Numbered from the stretch's first letter, positions 31,738 to 42,546 are shown. The stretch is DNA of 64,000 nucleotides from Ignavibacteria bacterium (GCA_947459425.1 CANHDJ010000010.1:1-64000), one strand, 5' to 3'. Notes: generated by a model from the sequence alone, not told the origin. Numbers and translations are program-made.

Positions 31738-32262
31738 ATGAACACTCAGTCTTTGCGCCATTTCTTGCTCGTTATGTGTTTGCTCTGGGGAAGCGCAAGC
31801 AGTGGTCTTTTTGCGCGGCATCCTATTCACGCCAGCATTACGACGGTTGATTTGAATGCCAAAACCCGCTCGTTGGAAATTTCTTGCAAAATTTTTGCCG
31901 ACGACCTCGAAGAAGCTATTCGCAAATCAACGGGAGTACAGCTTTATATCGGCTCTGCAAAAGAAAACAAAACCCAAACAGCAACAAAAATCGAAGAATA
32001 TCTCCGCAATCATTTTCGCATCGAAGCCGACGGGAAACCGCTTCCGCGCTGGACGTTTGTTGGACGCGAACTGGAAGGCGATGCCGTATGGTGCTATCTC
32101 GAAGTGCCGAATGTCCCTGCACTCAAGCGCCTTTTGCTCTCCAACACGGTTTTAACGGATGTTCACGATGACCAAACCAATTTGGTCAACGTAACCATCA
32201 ACGGACAGAGACGCAGTGCGGTCTTGCGAAAAACAAAGGTTGCCGAGACATTGGAATTTTAA
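31738..32262 (+). CDS. DUF6702-like secreted protein
   Basis: ARHPIHASITTVDLNAKTRSLEISCKIFADDLEEAIRK; signal peptide. Confidence 0.65.
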   Translation: MNTQSLRHFLLVMCLLWGSASSGLFARHPIHASITTVDLNAKTRSLEISCKIFADDLEEAIRKSTGVQLYIGSAKENKTQTATKIEEYLRNHFRIEADGKPLPRWTFVGRELEGDAVWCYLEVPNVPALKRLLLSNTVLTDVHDDQTNLVNVTINGQRRSAVLRKTKVAETLEF

Positions 32263-32362
32263 GAATTTTTCTACGCGAAATGTCACAAACTGGCAGTGAA
32301 CCCGTCTTGATAGCGCAACGACTATTCCAATCATTCTTGTTTACTTTGCTCAAAAAAACGTT

Positions 32363-33667
32363 ATGAATATCCCTAAGACAGATAAACCCCGCGTCGTCAT
32401 TGTCGGTGGCGGCTTTGGCGGCATACAGCTTGCGCGATTGCTTGCAAAAGCGCCTGTGCAGGTTGTTCTTTTCGACCGCAATAATTACCACACCTTCCAG
32501 CCTTTGCTGTATCAGGTCTCCACCGCAGGTTTGGAGCCGGATTCTATCGCTTTCCCCCTGCGAAAAGTCTTCAAAAAACAAAGCAATATGTTTTTTCGCT
32601 GGGGCAACGTCGATCGCATTATTCCCGAAAAAAACATCATTGAAACCAGTATTGGCGAGCTTGAGTACGATTATTTGGTGGTGGCAAGCGGCAGCACGAC
32701 AAATTTTTTCGGCATGAAAAGCGTTGCCGACAATGCGATGCCGATGAAAAGCGTTTCCGAAGCGCTCAATCTCCGCAGCACGATTTTACAGGCATTCGAG
32801 GAAGCTACGTTGACCGACGACACCAAAGAACGCCAAGAGTTGATGACGTTTGTCGTCGTGGGCGGCGGTCCGACGGGCGTAGAGACCGCAGGCGCTCTGG
32901 CAGAACTCAAAAAACACGTTCTTCAGCACGATTTTCCCGAACTGGATTTGCGCTTGATGCGGATTTATCTGCTTGAAGCCACGCCGCGCTTGCTGAACGG
33001 AATGTCGGACATTGCGGGCGAAAAAGCGGTGAAATTTTTGCAAGAAATGGGTGTAAATGTGCTGTTGGGCGCTGCCGTCAAGGACTACGACGGCGCAACG
33101 ATTCACCTCCAAGACGGCTCGGCAATTGCTTCCAAGACGCTGATATGGGCGGCGGGCGTTGTCGGCGAAATGCCGCCGGGATTGGACAAAGGCTTGATTC
33201 AGCGTGGAAATCGTATCAAAGTGGATGTTTACAACCGCGCCGAAGGACAAACGAATATTTTCGCCATTGGCGACGTTGCATCTATGCCCGGCACGGATGA
33301 ACGCTTTCCGAATGGGCATCCGATGGTTGCGCCCGTTGCGATGCAACAAGGGCAGTTATTGGCACGAAACCTGCCAAAACTGCTTGCGGGACAAGATTTA
33401 GAGCCATTTCGCTATTTTGACAAAGGCTCTATGGCAACCGTCGGGCGGAACAAAGCCGTTGTGGATATTCACAAAGTTCGCTTTCAAGGCTGGTTGGCGT
33501 GGGTGGCGTGGTTAGGGTTGCATTTGCTGATGCTCGTTGGCTTCCGCAACAAACTGATTGTGACGATGAACTGGATTTGGAATTATCTGAGCTATGACCG
33601 AGGAACGCGGCTGATTGTGCGCCCATTCAAGAAAAAAATACCGTCGTCCGAAGCGGAAAGCGTGTAG
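32363..33667 (+). CDS. NAD(P)/FAD-dependent oxidoreductase, type II NADH dehydrogenase-like
   Basis: RVVIVGGGFGGIQLARLLAKAPVQVVLFDRNNYHTFQPLLYQVSTAGLEPDSIAFPLR; second GxGxxG; NIFAIGDVASMPG. Confidence 0.95.
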   Translation: MNIPKTDKPRVVIVGGGFGGIQLARLLAKAPVQVVLFDRNNYHTFQPLLYQVSTAGLEPDSIAFPLRKVFKKQSNMFFRWGNVDRIIPEKNIIETSIGELEYDYLVVASGSTTNFFGMKSVADNAMPMKSVSEALNLRSTILQAFEEATLTDDTKERQELMTFVVVGGGPTGVETAGALAELKKHVLQHDFPELDLRLMRIYLLEATPRLLNGMSDIAGEKAVKFLQEMGVNVLLGAAVKDYDGATIHLQDGSAIASKTLIWAAGVVGEMPPGLDKGLIQRGNRIKVDVYNRAEGQTNIFAIGDVASMPGTDERFPNGHPMVAPVAMQQGQLLARNLPKLLAGQDLEPFRYFDKGSMATVGRNKAVVDIHKVRFQGWLAWVAWLGLHLLMLVGFRNKLIVTMNWIWNYLSYDRGTRLIVRPFKKKIPSSEAESV

Positions 33668-33693
33668 AAACCGCAGAAATTCTTATCTTTGTA

Positions 33694-33726
33694 AGCGAGA
33701 GTACGCAAGCGTATTCTCGCTTTTTT
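33694..33726 (+). terminator. Rho-independent terminator
   Basis: AGCGAGAGTACG-caag-CGTATTCTCGCT followed by a T run. Confidence 0.85.
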
Positions 33727-33812
33727 GTTGATTTTTGCTGCTCGTCATCTCCCCCAGCGATTACACTTTTCTCTCATGCACTTTTTTTTCATTCTATCAC
33801 GCTTCTACGACC

Positions 33813-35090
33813 ATGACCATAGCACTTCTGACCATCGGCGACGAAATCTGTATCGGGCAAATTGTCAATACCAATGCCGCATGGATGGCGCAAGCCTGCG
33901 CACGCGAAGGTTGGCGCGTTGTTGCACATTCGGTGGTGGGAGACGAACTCACACAAATCATTGATGAATTTCGCCGTCTGCTTGGCGTTGCGGATGCTGT
34001 TCTGATAACGGGTGGCTTGGGACCAACCCACGACGACCGTACCAAAACTGCACTTGTGGAGTTTTTGAATGATACGCTTGTGCATCATGCGCCGACGTTG
34101 GAGCATTTGCGCGAACTCTTTCGTGTGCGGGGGCGAGAAATCACCGAGCGCAACGCAGCACAGGCAATGCTTCCGAGCAAATGTGATGTTTTGCGCAATG
34201 ACAAAGGCACGGCAGCCGGAATGTGGTTCACGCTGAAAGCCGCATCGGAACTGAATCCGTCGGAGCGCGATAAAATCATGGTTTCTATGCCGGGCGTACC
34301 ATACGAAATGAAGCACCTCATGGAAGACCGCGTTATTCCTCGTTTGCGCGAACTTTCGGCAAACGACCCCGTTATGCGCTATACCACGCTGTTGACCACA
34401 GGCATTGCGGAATCAACGCTGGCAGACCTTATTGGCGATGTTGAGGAAATACTTGAAGGACAGGAGCTTGCGTTTTTACCATCGTCATCGGGCGTGAAAT
34501 TGCGCATTACCGTTACGGAAAAAACCCGTGCAAGTGCCGATGAAATCTTGCTGCGTATTGAGGAGCGGATTCGCAAACGTGCGAATCGGTTTATTTATGG
34601 TAAGGATAACGATAGCTACGAAGCACTCGTCGGGCAGCTTCTCGCGGAGCGCGGTTTGACGGTGGCGGTTGCGGAAAGCTGCACCGGTGGTTTATTGGGT
34701 GTGGCTCTGACGGCAAATGCGGGTTCGTCGGCGTATTTTCTGGGCGGAGTGCAGTGTTACAGCAACGAGTCAAAAATTCAGCACTGTGGCATACAAGCCG
34801 AAACATTGCGACAACACGGTGCTGTCAGCGAAGAAACCGCACGGGAACTGGCTTTAGGCATTCGTGAGCGATTTGGCAGTGATATTGGCATTGCCATTAC
34901 GGGCATAGCAGGACCAAACGGCGGTACGCCTGAAAAGCCTGTGGGGACTATATGGGTTGCTTTTTCTGATAAGAATGGCGCGGTTGATGTGCAGAAATAC
35001 TCCGTCGGCACTGACCGCACGGTGAATCGGGAACGCGCCGTTGCAGCCGCATTGCAAGTGTTGTACAAGAATGTTTCCAGTTCAAAGTGA
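33813..35090 (+). CDS. cinA: CinA (molybdopterin-binding domain plus C-terminal amidase)
   Basis: MTIALLTIGDEICIGQIVNTNAAWMA...ITGGLGPTHDDRTK...VAESCTGGLLGVALT...GIAGPNGGTPEKPVGTIWVA. Confidence 0.95.
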   Translation: MTIALLTIGDEICIGQIVNTNAAWMAQACAREGWRVVAHSVVGDELTQIIDEFRRLLGVADAVLITGGLGPTHDDRTKTALVEFLNDTLVHHAPTLEHLRELFRVRGREITERNAAQAMLPSKCDVLRNDKGTAAGMWFTLKAASELNPSERDKIMVSMPGVPYEMKHLMEDRVIPRLRELSANDPVMRYTTLLTTGIAESTLADLIGDVEEILEGQELAFLPSSSGVKLRITVTEKTRASADEILLRIEERIRKRANRFIYGKDNDSYEALVGQLLAERGLTVAVAESCTGGLLGVALTANAGSSAYFLGGVQCYSNESKIQHCGIQAETLRQHGAVSEETARELALGIRERFGSDIGIAITGIAGPNGGTPEKPVGTIWVAFSDKNGAVDVQKYSVGTDRTVNRERAVAAALQVLYKNVSSSK

Positions 35091-35242
35091 AGTAAAACAG
35101 AATGTTCTTACGTAAGGTCTCAGAAATTTTTTGGTAGAAAAGAAGAAAAGTGCTATGTTTGTTGTTCTGTACGCAAAAAGAACCGTACAGTATTACAAAA
35201 GACGTAAACTCAAGTATTTTCTCACTTTAACGTACTTATATC

Positions 35243-35554
35243 ATGTTTGCTGTTGTAGAAATCGCGGGCTTCCAATACCGCGTACAGCCGTCGGATACGC
35301 TGACTGTACCGAAAATGGATGCAGAAGTAGGCTCCAGCATTTCTCTGACGAATATTCTTGCTGCCGGAGAAGGCTCGAACGTGCGCATTGGCGCACCGAC
35401 ATTGAGCGGTTCGGTTGCGGCAACGGTGTTGTCGCACGGAAGAGCAGAAAAAGTGGTGATTTTTCACAAAAAACGCCGCAAAGGATATCGGAAAAGAAAT
35501 GGTCATCGTCAGCATTTTACGCAAATTCAAATCGGCGCTATTGCCGTTGCGTAA
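35243..35554 (+). CDS. rplU: 50S ribosomal protein L21
   Basis: MFAVVEIAGFQYRVQPSDTLTVPKM...VVIFHKKRRKGYRKRNGHRQHFTQIQI. Confidence 0.97.
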   Translation: MFAVVEIAGFQYRVQPSDTLTVPKMDAEVGSSISLTNILAAGEGSNVRIGAPTLSGSVAATVLSHGRAEKVVIFHKKRRKGYRKRNGHRQHFTQIQIGAIAVA

Positions 35555-35608
35555 ATCTCTTATCCTCTTGTCAAATTTCGATTTACCACCTGAAAGGAAC
35601 ATACGGTC

Positions 35609-35869
35609 ATGGCTCACAAAAAAGGTGCCGGCTCTACAAAAAACGGACGCGACTCCAATGCCCAGCGTTTGGGTGTGAAGAAATTCGGCGGGCAGTCCGT
35701 TATTGCCGGTAATATTATCATCCGCCAAAATGGAACGGCTACGCATCCGGGCTTGAACGTCGGCGTTGGCAAAGACTACACGCTCTTTGCTCTCTCGGAC
35801 GGCTTTGTTCAATTCACCCGCAAGCGTGACGGCAAGCGTGTCGTCTCGGTTGTAGCGGAAGCATCATAA
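35609..35869 (+). CDS. rpmA: 50S ribosomal protein L27
   Basis: [65 protein letters not shown]. Confidence 0.98.
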   Translation: MAHKKGAGSTKNGRDSNAQRLGVKKFGGQSVIAGNIIIRQNGTATHPGLNVGVGKDYTLFALSDGFVQFTRKRDGKRVVSVVAEAS

Positions 35870-36025
35870 CCAGCCGGAAAAAGCATTGTAAAAATTGCAT
35901 TAAACCTGTGCGTTTTTGTTCAATTCACCCGCAAGCGTGACGGCAAGCGTGTCGTCTCGGTTGTAGCGGAAGCATCATAATCAGCCGGAAAAAGCATTGT
36001 AAAAATTGCATTAAACCTGTGCGTT
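35804..36025. repeat. Two tandem 111-bp direct repeats (rpmA 3' end plus downstream)
   Basis: 35804-35914 and 35915-36025 identical apart from one seen difference (aaccagcc/aatcagcc). Confidence 0.95.
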
Positions 36026-36066
36026 GTTCAGTTGTCCAATAAGACATGAACAACGCACAGTTTTTA
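36017..36066 (+). terminator. Terminator hairpin after rplU-rpmA
   Basis: CTGTGCGTTGTTCA-(16 nt)-TGAACAACGCACAG then TTTTT; perfect 14-bp stem. Confidence 0.8.
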
Positions 36067-36277
36067 TATGCCTATCGGAATATTTGCATTTCGCTCAGGG
36101 CGAAATTTCGCTGATAGAACGTTTCGCATTTGGATAAATGACATGAAATGCGTAAACTGCTCCTTGTTTCTCATTGATTTGGTCTCGTGGTGATTCCGAA
36201 ATTCGCACCAAGTCGCATTTCTGAAGTAAACCACGGCAATCATGGCGCTTCATTTCCAACAATTCTGCTTTGTGATG

Positions 36278-37696
36278 ATGAATATTCTTCGTTCCTTTGC
36301 ATCTATTTTTCGCCTTCTGCGCCCGTGCCATGTAGCGGCGGCGTGTTTCCTCTGTTTAACGCCATTTTCGGCTTTCGCCCAAGCACCGAACCAGCAATTT
36401 ATTACCATTGGTACACCCCAAGGAATCGTTCTTGATTCTGCCGCACTTGTGAAGCAAAAGACATATTATTCCATCAAAGAAGCCATTAAAGAGCCGAGTA
36501 AGGTCTATAAACTCAATCTGAGTTTTCGCAAATTAAAAGCGTTTCCCGCAGAAATTTCCCAGATGCGCAACTTGCAAGTATTGGATTTGAGCAATAACGA
36601 AATCGCTGCGCTACCGCCACAAATTGGGAATTTTGGAAATCTCCAATATCTCAATTTGAGCAATAATCAACTAACGACGCTGCCGAAGCAAATTGGGAAT
36701 TTGCTTTTGCTCAATGCGCTCTACATTACGCATAACAAATTAAACGCCCTGCCGCCGGAAATCGGCTTGCTTCCACAGTTGCAGCGCCTTGTTTTGATGG
36801 CAAATCAGATTACGGCATTGCCGCCGGAGGTTGGTTTGCTGGCAAATCTGCGCATATTGGACGTGAATAATAATCGTCTCAGTGTTCTGCCCGCTCAGGT
36901 TGGAAAACTTGCGAACCTGACGGCGCTTGCTGCAAATTACAACTATCTAACGGCGCTTCCATCTCTAGGACAATGTACAAAATTGGAGTTGCTTCAGGTT
37001 GTTGGCAATAAAATTACAGCGCTTCCGCAAGATATTATTTCACTGGAAAACCTCAGAATTTTAGACCTTGTTAATAATAAAATCACCGCTTTGCCGCAGG
37101 AAATTGGTGCGCTCAAACGTTTGGAACGCCTTGAGGTTAGCGTAAATCGGCTTTCAAAAATTCCCGCCAGCATTGGCGGATGCGATAGTTTGCAGCTTTT
37201 GGCGCTCGGTTTTAATCAAATTTCAGCGCTTCCGCCGGAAATCAAAAATTTATCGCGCCTTCGGACGCTCATTCTGACGGGCAATCAACTGACCGTGCTT
37301 GATTCTGCCGCCTGTCAACTCCCGAACTTACAAACACTGGATTTGAGCAGTAATCGCATTAAGCGCCTACCGGATGCCGTTGGGAGTTTAGCAAGCGTTC
37401 AGAACCTCAACCTTAGCGATAATCAAATTGGCGTTGTTCCCGCCGAACTTGGGAATATGATCCATTTGCAAATTTTATCCTTGAGCGGCAATCAAATCAC
37501 CGCTTTGCCTTCCGATATTGGCAAACTTGTTGATTTGCAGACGCTTCTGCTCAATGGGAACAAACTTACCACCCTGCCCGACGAGATAATAAGCCTCGTC
37601 CAGCTCCGCTCTCTCGAAATCTCCTCGAACCCACTTTCTCCAATGGAAAAAGAGCGTCTTGCTGCAAAATTCCCCAATCTTGTCGGTACAGATTAA
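36278..37696 (+). CDS. Secreted leucine-rich repeat protein
   Basis: Signal peptide; repeated L.ALPPEIGxLxxLQxLxLxxNQI units; preamble shared with 14082..15200. Confidence 0.9.
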   Translation: MNILRSFASIFRLLRPCHVAAACFLCLTPFSAFAQAPNQQFITIGTPQGIVLDSAALVKQKTYYSIKEAIKEPSKVYKLNLSFRKLKAFPAEISQMRNLQVLDLSNNEIAALPPQIGNFGNLQYLNLSNNQLTTLPKQIGNLLLLNALYITHNKLNALPPEIGLLPQLQRLVLMANQITALPPEVGLLANLRILDVNNNRLSVLPAQVGKLANLTALAANYNYLTALPSLGQCTKLELLQVVGNKITALPQDIISLENLRILDLVNNKITALPQEIGALKRLERLEVSVNRLSKIPASIGGCDSLQLLALGFNQISALPPEIKNLSRLRTLILTGNQLTVLDSAACQLPNLQTLDLSSNRIKRLPDAVGSLASVQNLNLSDNQIGVVPAELGNMIHLQILSLSGNQITALPSDIGKLVDLQTLLLNGNKLTTLPDEIISLVQLRSLEISSNPLSPMEKERLAAKFPNLVGTD

Positions 37697-37709
37697 GGGG
37701 GTATAGGGA

Positions 37710-39011
37710 TTGCTTGTGAATACCCCTCGGTCATCCTTCGCGCAATCCTTCTTTGCATTGCTTTCTGTCCACGCTGGTACGCTGCTTGGCGGAGCGCTTT
37801 TGCCGATTGCGATGACGCGCATTTTGGGTGCAGAAGCGCTTGGGGCCTTTACTGCGGCTGCATCGTTAGGACTCCTTCTTCTTGCTGTTATTGATTGGGG
37901 GTATGAGACCCGCCTTCCGCTTCTTGTTAGCGCCGAACCCCTCCATGCCGCACGGTATCTCGCTGAGGCGCAATCCACAAAAATACGCCTTTGGCTGATT
38001 GCTGCCGTCCTTCTTATTGCGTACTACGGTCTTCAATCGCTTGTTCTTTCGCCCGCAATTCTCCTGCAATCTCTCCACTCGTCTTTTCTTCCGCTTCTGT
38101 TGTATGCTTTTTGGGCATTAGCACGGGGTATGACCGGTGTGTACACTGCAACATTACGCGGTTTGCAGCATTTTGGCATCATTGCTCGTATTGAAAATAG
38201 CTTGACGGTGATGGTACATCTATTGGCGGTGGGGGTACTGGTTCTGTACGACGCTTGGGGGCAGGGCTATTTCTCACCAAGCACCATTTTATGCGCCATT
38301 GTTGTATGCTTGTTGGCGGGGGAAGTTATTAAAAGCCTTCTCTTTATGCGGTTTTTGAAGCAAAACGATATAAAAGCGGGCAATATGGCTGCCGCCGTTG
38401 GGTGGCGCGAAATACCAATGCTCCCCTCGCACCTTGTATTTGTGCTGCTGCAAGCCTTGAGCATCCTGCAATCACGTGCAGGTATTTATACGCTTATGGC
38501 GCTTGCTACGACTATCGAAGTCGGATATTTTAGCGCCATTGCGCGTATTACCATAGCATTGCGAATTGTTCCCGGAACATTGTTTTTCGTGCTTGTGCCA
38601 CATTTTGTGCGTTCTCCCGAACCCAAGTTTCTTAGAAAAGTATTCGTCATTGGACTGGTTGTCGGTGTATTTGGCAGCCTTGGTTTGGCTTTTCTGGCGG
38701 ATGATATTATTCTTCTGCTCTATGGCGCAGGGTTTGTCCACCTCGCGCCAGTGCTGAGGATTGCCGCAGGGTTGTTTTTTCTGCAGACGCTGATGAACAT
38801 TCTCGAATCGTATATTTTAGCACACAATGAGGAGTTTTTCGTTAGCGGAGCAATGCTGCTCATTCTCTGCGCTTTTGCGCTTGTTTGCGGCATTATTCCC
38901 GTCAAAACGGCAGAATGGGCAGCAATGGCTTCGCTTGGCTTGGAAGCGGCATTGGTTCTGTGTTACGGCGTAAAGGTTCTGTTGTTGATTGGCAAAAAAA
39001 AACCGCTTTGA
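37710..39011 (+). CDS. Polysaccharide/oligosaccharide flippase-like membrane protein
   Basis: 433 aa, many TM segments, LLGGALLPIAMTRILGAEALGAFTAAASLGLLL. Confidence 0.8.
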   Translation: MLVNTPRSSFAQSFFALLSVHAGTLLGGALLPIAMTRILGAEALGAFTAAASLGLLLLAVIDWGYETRLPLLVSAEPLHAARYLAEAQSTKIRLWLIAAVLLIAYYGLQSLVLSPAILLQSLHSSFLPLLLYAFWALARGMTGVYTATLRGLQHFGIIARIENSLTVMVHLLAVGVLVLYDAWGQGYFSPSTILCAIVVCLLAGEVIKSLLFMRFLKQNDIKAGNMAAAVGWREIPMLPSHLVFVLLQALSILQSRAGIYTLMALATTIEVGYFSAIARITIALRIVPGTLFFVLVPHFVRSPEPKFLRKVFVIGLVVGVFGSLGLAFLADDIILLLYGAGFVHLAPVLRIAAGLFFLQTLMNILESYILAHNEEFFVSGAMLLILCAFALVCGIIPVKTAEWAAMASLGLEAALVLCYGVKVLLLIGKKKPL

Positions 39012-39038
39012 GGCAACGACCTCAAAGCGGTTTTTTTT
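38994..39038. terminator. Bidirectional terminator between convergent genes
   Basis: A9-CCGCTTTGAGG-caacga-CCTCAAAGCGG-T8. Confidence 0.92.
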
Positions 39039-39048
39039 GCAGTGTACT

Positions 39049-40908
39049 TTATTTTTTCTGCCCAAGCAGGCGCGATTGCCCGCCTGCCAGCGACCCTTGT
39101 GTGGTGGCGTGCATATCATCGCCGAGATAGAACTGCTCAATTGTTCCCAGCATTTCGCCCACTTCTCCATTGAGTTCGCGGGTGTCTTTGGCAACATTTT
39201 GGACGATTTGAAGATTCGTGTTGGTTACTTGCGAGATAGCATCAATGTTGCGGCTGATGTGTTCTGCCGTAACGGATTGCTCTTCGGCGGCGGCTGCAAC
39301 TTGATAGACCATGTCGCCCACTTTGCGAATACTTGAAACGATGGTTTCAAGCGCTTTTCCTGCATTTTCCGCAAGGTCAATACCGGAGCGCACCTGCTCT
39401 GCGCCGGATTGTGCAGCTTCGACGGCGGTGCTGGTATCTTGTTGAATGGTGCGAATGGTTTTGCTGATTTCTTTTGTTGCTTTCTGCGTCCGTTCGGCGA
39501 GTTTGCGTACCTCGTCGGCAACAACTGCAAAACCGCGTCCTGCCTCGCCTGCGCGAGCTGCTTCGATCGCGGCGTTGAGTGCCAAGAGGTTTGTTTGGTC
39601 GGCGATTTCTTCAATCACCTGTACGATTTCGCCAATCTGCGCCGATGATGTGCCGAGTTTGTCAATCATCTGTGTCGTTTCGGTCACAATCTCCGCAATA
39701 CGCCTCATGCCTTCGACAGTACCAATAACGGTTTCCTGACCGCTTTTGGCGATTTTAATAGTGTCGTTGGCGAGTTGCGTGGTTTTATTGATGTTTTGAG
39801 CAGTCTCGTTGATGGTTGCGGTCATTTGCTCAATGGAGGAAACAACCTCATCGGTCTGACGGGCTTGCTGGACGCTGCGTTCTGCCATTTCGCCAGAAGC
39901 ATTCGCAATTTGCTCAAAGGAACGTGCCACACGGCTTGATGTAGCGCCGATTTGCGCAATCATTCGACGCAAGCCCAATATCGTCGTATTTAAGACAGAA
40001 ATAAGTTTGCCCACGTCGTCTTTGCGATGAACATCCAGTTGGTGGCTCAGATCGTTGTTGTACATTGCTTCCAACACAATCGAAATCCGGCTCACCTGAT
40101 TTTTCAAATATTCTTGTTCGTCGCGGGCGTGGTTGGCGGCTTCTTCAATTTTCTCATTCTGCTCGGCGGTTTGTTGGAGCAGCATATAGGTGTCTTCTTG
40201 CGATTGCCGGATGCGCCCGACCATCACATTAAAAGCACGACTGAGTTCACCGACTTCGTTCAAGGATTTATTCTCGACACTTTGCTTTAAGTCGCCTTCG
40301 CTGACCTTTTGTGCTGCGTTTCCTAATCGACGAATTGCAGCGACGACACGGCGCACATAAACAAAAATAACCAACGAACACAACACCGCACCACCGATAC
40401 CGATGATAGACAGCGCACCAACACTGCGTGTAACGCTTTCAGTCATGGTCTTTGTGTTAATGCCCAGCACCACTTCGCCAATTTTTTCTTTCGTTTTGGA
40501 CATAATTGGCACAATAGCAACGGCATCGCCGCCGCTTGAAAAGGCGGTTTCGGTATTTTCAATGAGTGGTTTGAGTTCACGGTATTGCGAAGGGCATTTT
40601 TCAAAGCCGCTTGCATAGATGCTGTCTCCGGCTTTTTTCTTGACAATAATAAAGCTAAAATTCGGCAACTGCAAAACCCCTTCGACCGCATCGGCGACCG
40701 ACTGCCGGTTATCAAAATCTAAGCCTGGTACTGCTGACGTAGCCGCAATCAGGGCAATCGCTTTTGTTTCGTCCTCCATTAACGCCGAGCCGCTTTTGCG
40801 CTGTTGAATGGACGAGGTTACGACGTTAAACGCCGTTAAAACTGCAATGGCGAGGGTTGCTACGAGCGCAATCTGCCAGCCGATAGAGGAGCGTATGAGT
40901 TTGACCAT
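39049..40908 (-). CDS. Methyl-accepting chemotaxis protein
   Basis: N-terminal TM/sensor, HAMP, signalling hairpin [49 protein letters not shown]. Confidence 0.95.
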   Translation of the reverse strand: MVKLIRSSIGWQIALVATLAIAVLTAFNVVTSSIQQRKSGSALMEDETKAIALIAATSAVPGLDFDNRQSVADAVEGVLQLPNFSFIIVKKKAGDSIYASGFEKCPSQYRELKPLIENTETAFSSGGDAVAIVPIMSKTKEKIGEVVLGINTKTMTESVTRSVGALSIIGIGGAVLCSLVIFVYVRRVVAAIRRLGNAAQKVSEGDLKQSVENKSLNEVGELSRAFNVMVGRIRQSQEDTYMLLQQTAEQNEKIEEAANHARDEQEYLKNQVSRISIVLEAMYNNDLSHQLDVHRKDDVGKLISVLNTTILGLRRMIAQIGATSSRVARSFEQIANASGEMAERSVQQARQTDEVVSSIEQMTATINETAQNINKTTQLANDTIKIAKSGQETVIGTVEGMRRIAEIVTETTQMIDKLGTSSAQIGEIVQVIEEIADQTNLLALNAAIEAARAGEAGRGFAVVADEVRKLAERTQKATKEISKTIRTIQQDTSTAVEAAQSGAEQVRSGIDLAENAGKALETIVSSIRKVGDMVYQVAAAAEEQSVTAEHISRNIDAISQVTNTNLQIVQNVAKDTRELNGEVGEMLGTIEQFYLGDDMHATTQGSLAGGQSRLLGQKK

Positions 40909-41194
40909 AACGCAAAAGCGAGAAGGGTGAAGTAAATGAAATAAAGGTTGTTTGCTGGTTGATGTTGCGAAATGTCGGCGAAGAATATGAAGAGAGAAAA
41001 CATCGCAGGAACAGCACAACAATATGCTGCCCGAAAATACAAAAGACCACTGCTCATAGCAAGTCTTTCCGCACGAAATGTGAAATTTTTCCCGATTCTC
41101 TTTGTGCCTTCGCAAAAGTCGAGGAATGGAACACACAAATTTCGTAGATTTGGGGTTCGCGCCTCACCGATTCTCAATATACAAAATTGAAGTT

Positions 41195-41917
41195 ATGCTA
41201 CAAATTGACAAGTACCGCGACGTAGAAGCGCACATACACGCGCTTTTGGAGCAATCCGAAGTTCTTTTCCCTCACGAGCAAGCCTTGATCCTTGCCGCCG
41301 CCGCCGCCGCGTTAAATGAAGCGCATTTGCTCAAAGTCATTCTCTCCGGTGGTCTGTTTTACCAAACTGCCCCAATTGCTTTTTACGAAGCCATTTTGCA
41401 GACATATCTCTTTGCGGGATTTCCTGCTGCCTTGGAAGGGCTTGCCGTTCTGCAAATCGTCTGCAAAGAGCAGCACCTTGATTGGAAACCGCCTGCGGCA
41501 GCCCGCTATGACAGTACACTTTTCGAGAAACGCGGTTTGGAACTGTGCGAACAAATTTATACGACAGCTTACGAGAAAATGCGTCACAATCTTCATGCCA
41601 CAAGTCCCGATTTGGCAGAATGGATGATTATCGAAGGCTACGGCAAGACCCTCAGCCGCCCTCAGCTTTCGCCACGAATCCGTGAACTTGTTGTTGTGGG
41701 TGTTCTGGCTGTCCTTGGCTGGAAAACCCAGCTTTATTCACATTTGCGCGGCGCAATGAACGTTGGTGCAACTCCGGTGGAGTGTATTGACACGTTGAAT
41801 ATCCTGTCATTCTTTTGTGAACGCGCTGCCAGCGAATTCCAGCCCATTCTTCGCCGACGTATGGAAACAGCAAAGGGCGTACTCGAAAAACTCCTTGACA
41901 CCACTAGCAGTTTGTGA
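41195..41917 (+). CDS. Carboxymuconolactone decarboxylase-like protein
   Basis: LSPRIRELVVVGVLAVLGWKTQLYSHLRGAMNVGATPVECIDTLNIL. Confidence 0.75.
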   Translation: MLQIDKYRDVEAHIHALLEQSEVLFPHEQALILAAAAAALNEAHLLKVILSGGLFYQTAPIAFYEAILQTYLFAGFPAALEGLAVLQIVCKEQHLDWKPPAAARYDSTLFEKRGLELCEQIYTTAYEKMRHNLHATSPDLAEWMIIEGYGKTLSRPQLSPRIRELVVVGVLAVLGWKTQLYSHLRGAMNVGATPVECIDTLNILSFFCERAASEFQPILRRRMETAKGVLEKLLDTTSSL

Positions 41918-41958
41918 ATGAACGCGATGCGATTGAATGTTCCGACCAGTGGTGAGCA

Positions 41959-42546
41959 TTAATCCTTGGTTTGCTCCAGTTGCTCCACGTAATGAACAAG
42001 CGCCGTTCGGCTTTGCAGCAAGAATGTCGCAAACAGTTCTTCATTGATAAGCAGTCGGAATACCGACGGCATGAGTGTATAAGCGGTATGGGCAACAGTT
42101 TTCATTGCCACGTCGTTTTCTAACATTTCCACTGTCAATGCACCGGATTTTTTCACAATGTTGCGTACAACCAACGGTAAGGCACTCGTGAACAAGGCTT
42201 GTGCCTTCTCAAGATTGTCGGCAATTGATGTGCGCACGGACTCTTGTGCTTTATCCAGTTCCGCCAAAAGCACGTCAACTTGCGCTTCAGCAGCACGCTG
42301 GGGAGCAGAGGTGAGCATTTGTGCGTAGTCCGTGAGCGAAAAGCGCCGGAGGCGCTGAACAACGGCATTGGTCGTTGTGGTGTCCATAAATCGTGTGGTG
42401 TCGTTGATGAGGTCTAAAAAATCTTTTCTACGCAGAAAACGAGGAAATTCGTAACTTCGCGGCTGTGCTTTTTGAGCGATAAATGCATTGCAACACGCAC
42501 TTGCTCTTTCGAGCAACATTTTACGGAATAGTTTGCCGGAAGTCAA
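41959..42546 (-). CDS. Hypothetical protein
   Basis: 195-aa ORF with coding-like composition; likely true start internal. Confidence 0.5.
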   Translation of the reverse strand: MTSGKLFRKMLLERASACCNAFIAQKAQPRSYEFPRFLRRKDFLDLINDTTRFMDTTTTNAVVQRLRRFSLTDYAQMLTSAPQRAAEAQVDVLLAELDKAQESVRTSIADNLEKAQALFTSALPLVVRNIVKKSGALTVEMLENDVAMKTVAHTAYTLMPSVFRLLINEELFATFLLQSRTALVHYVEQLEQTKD

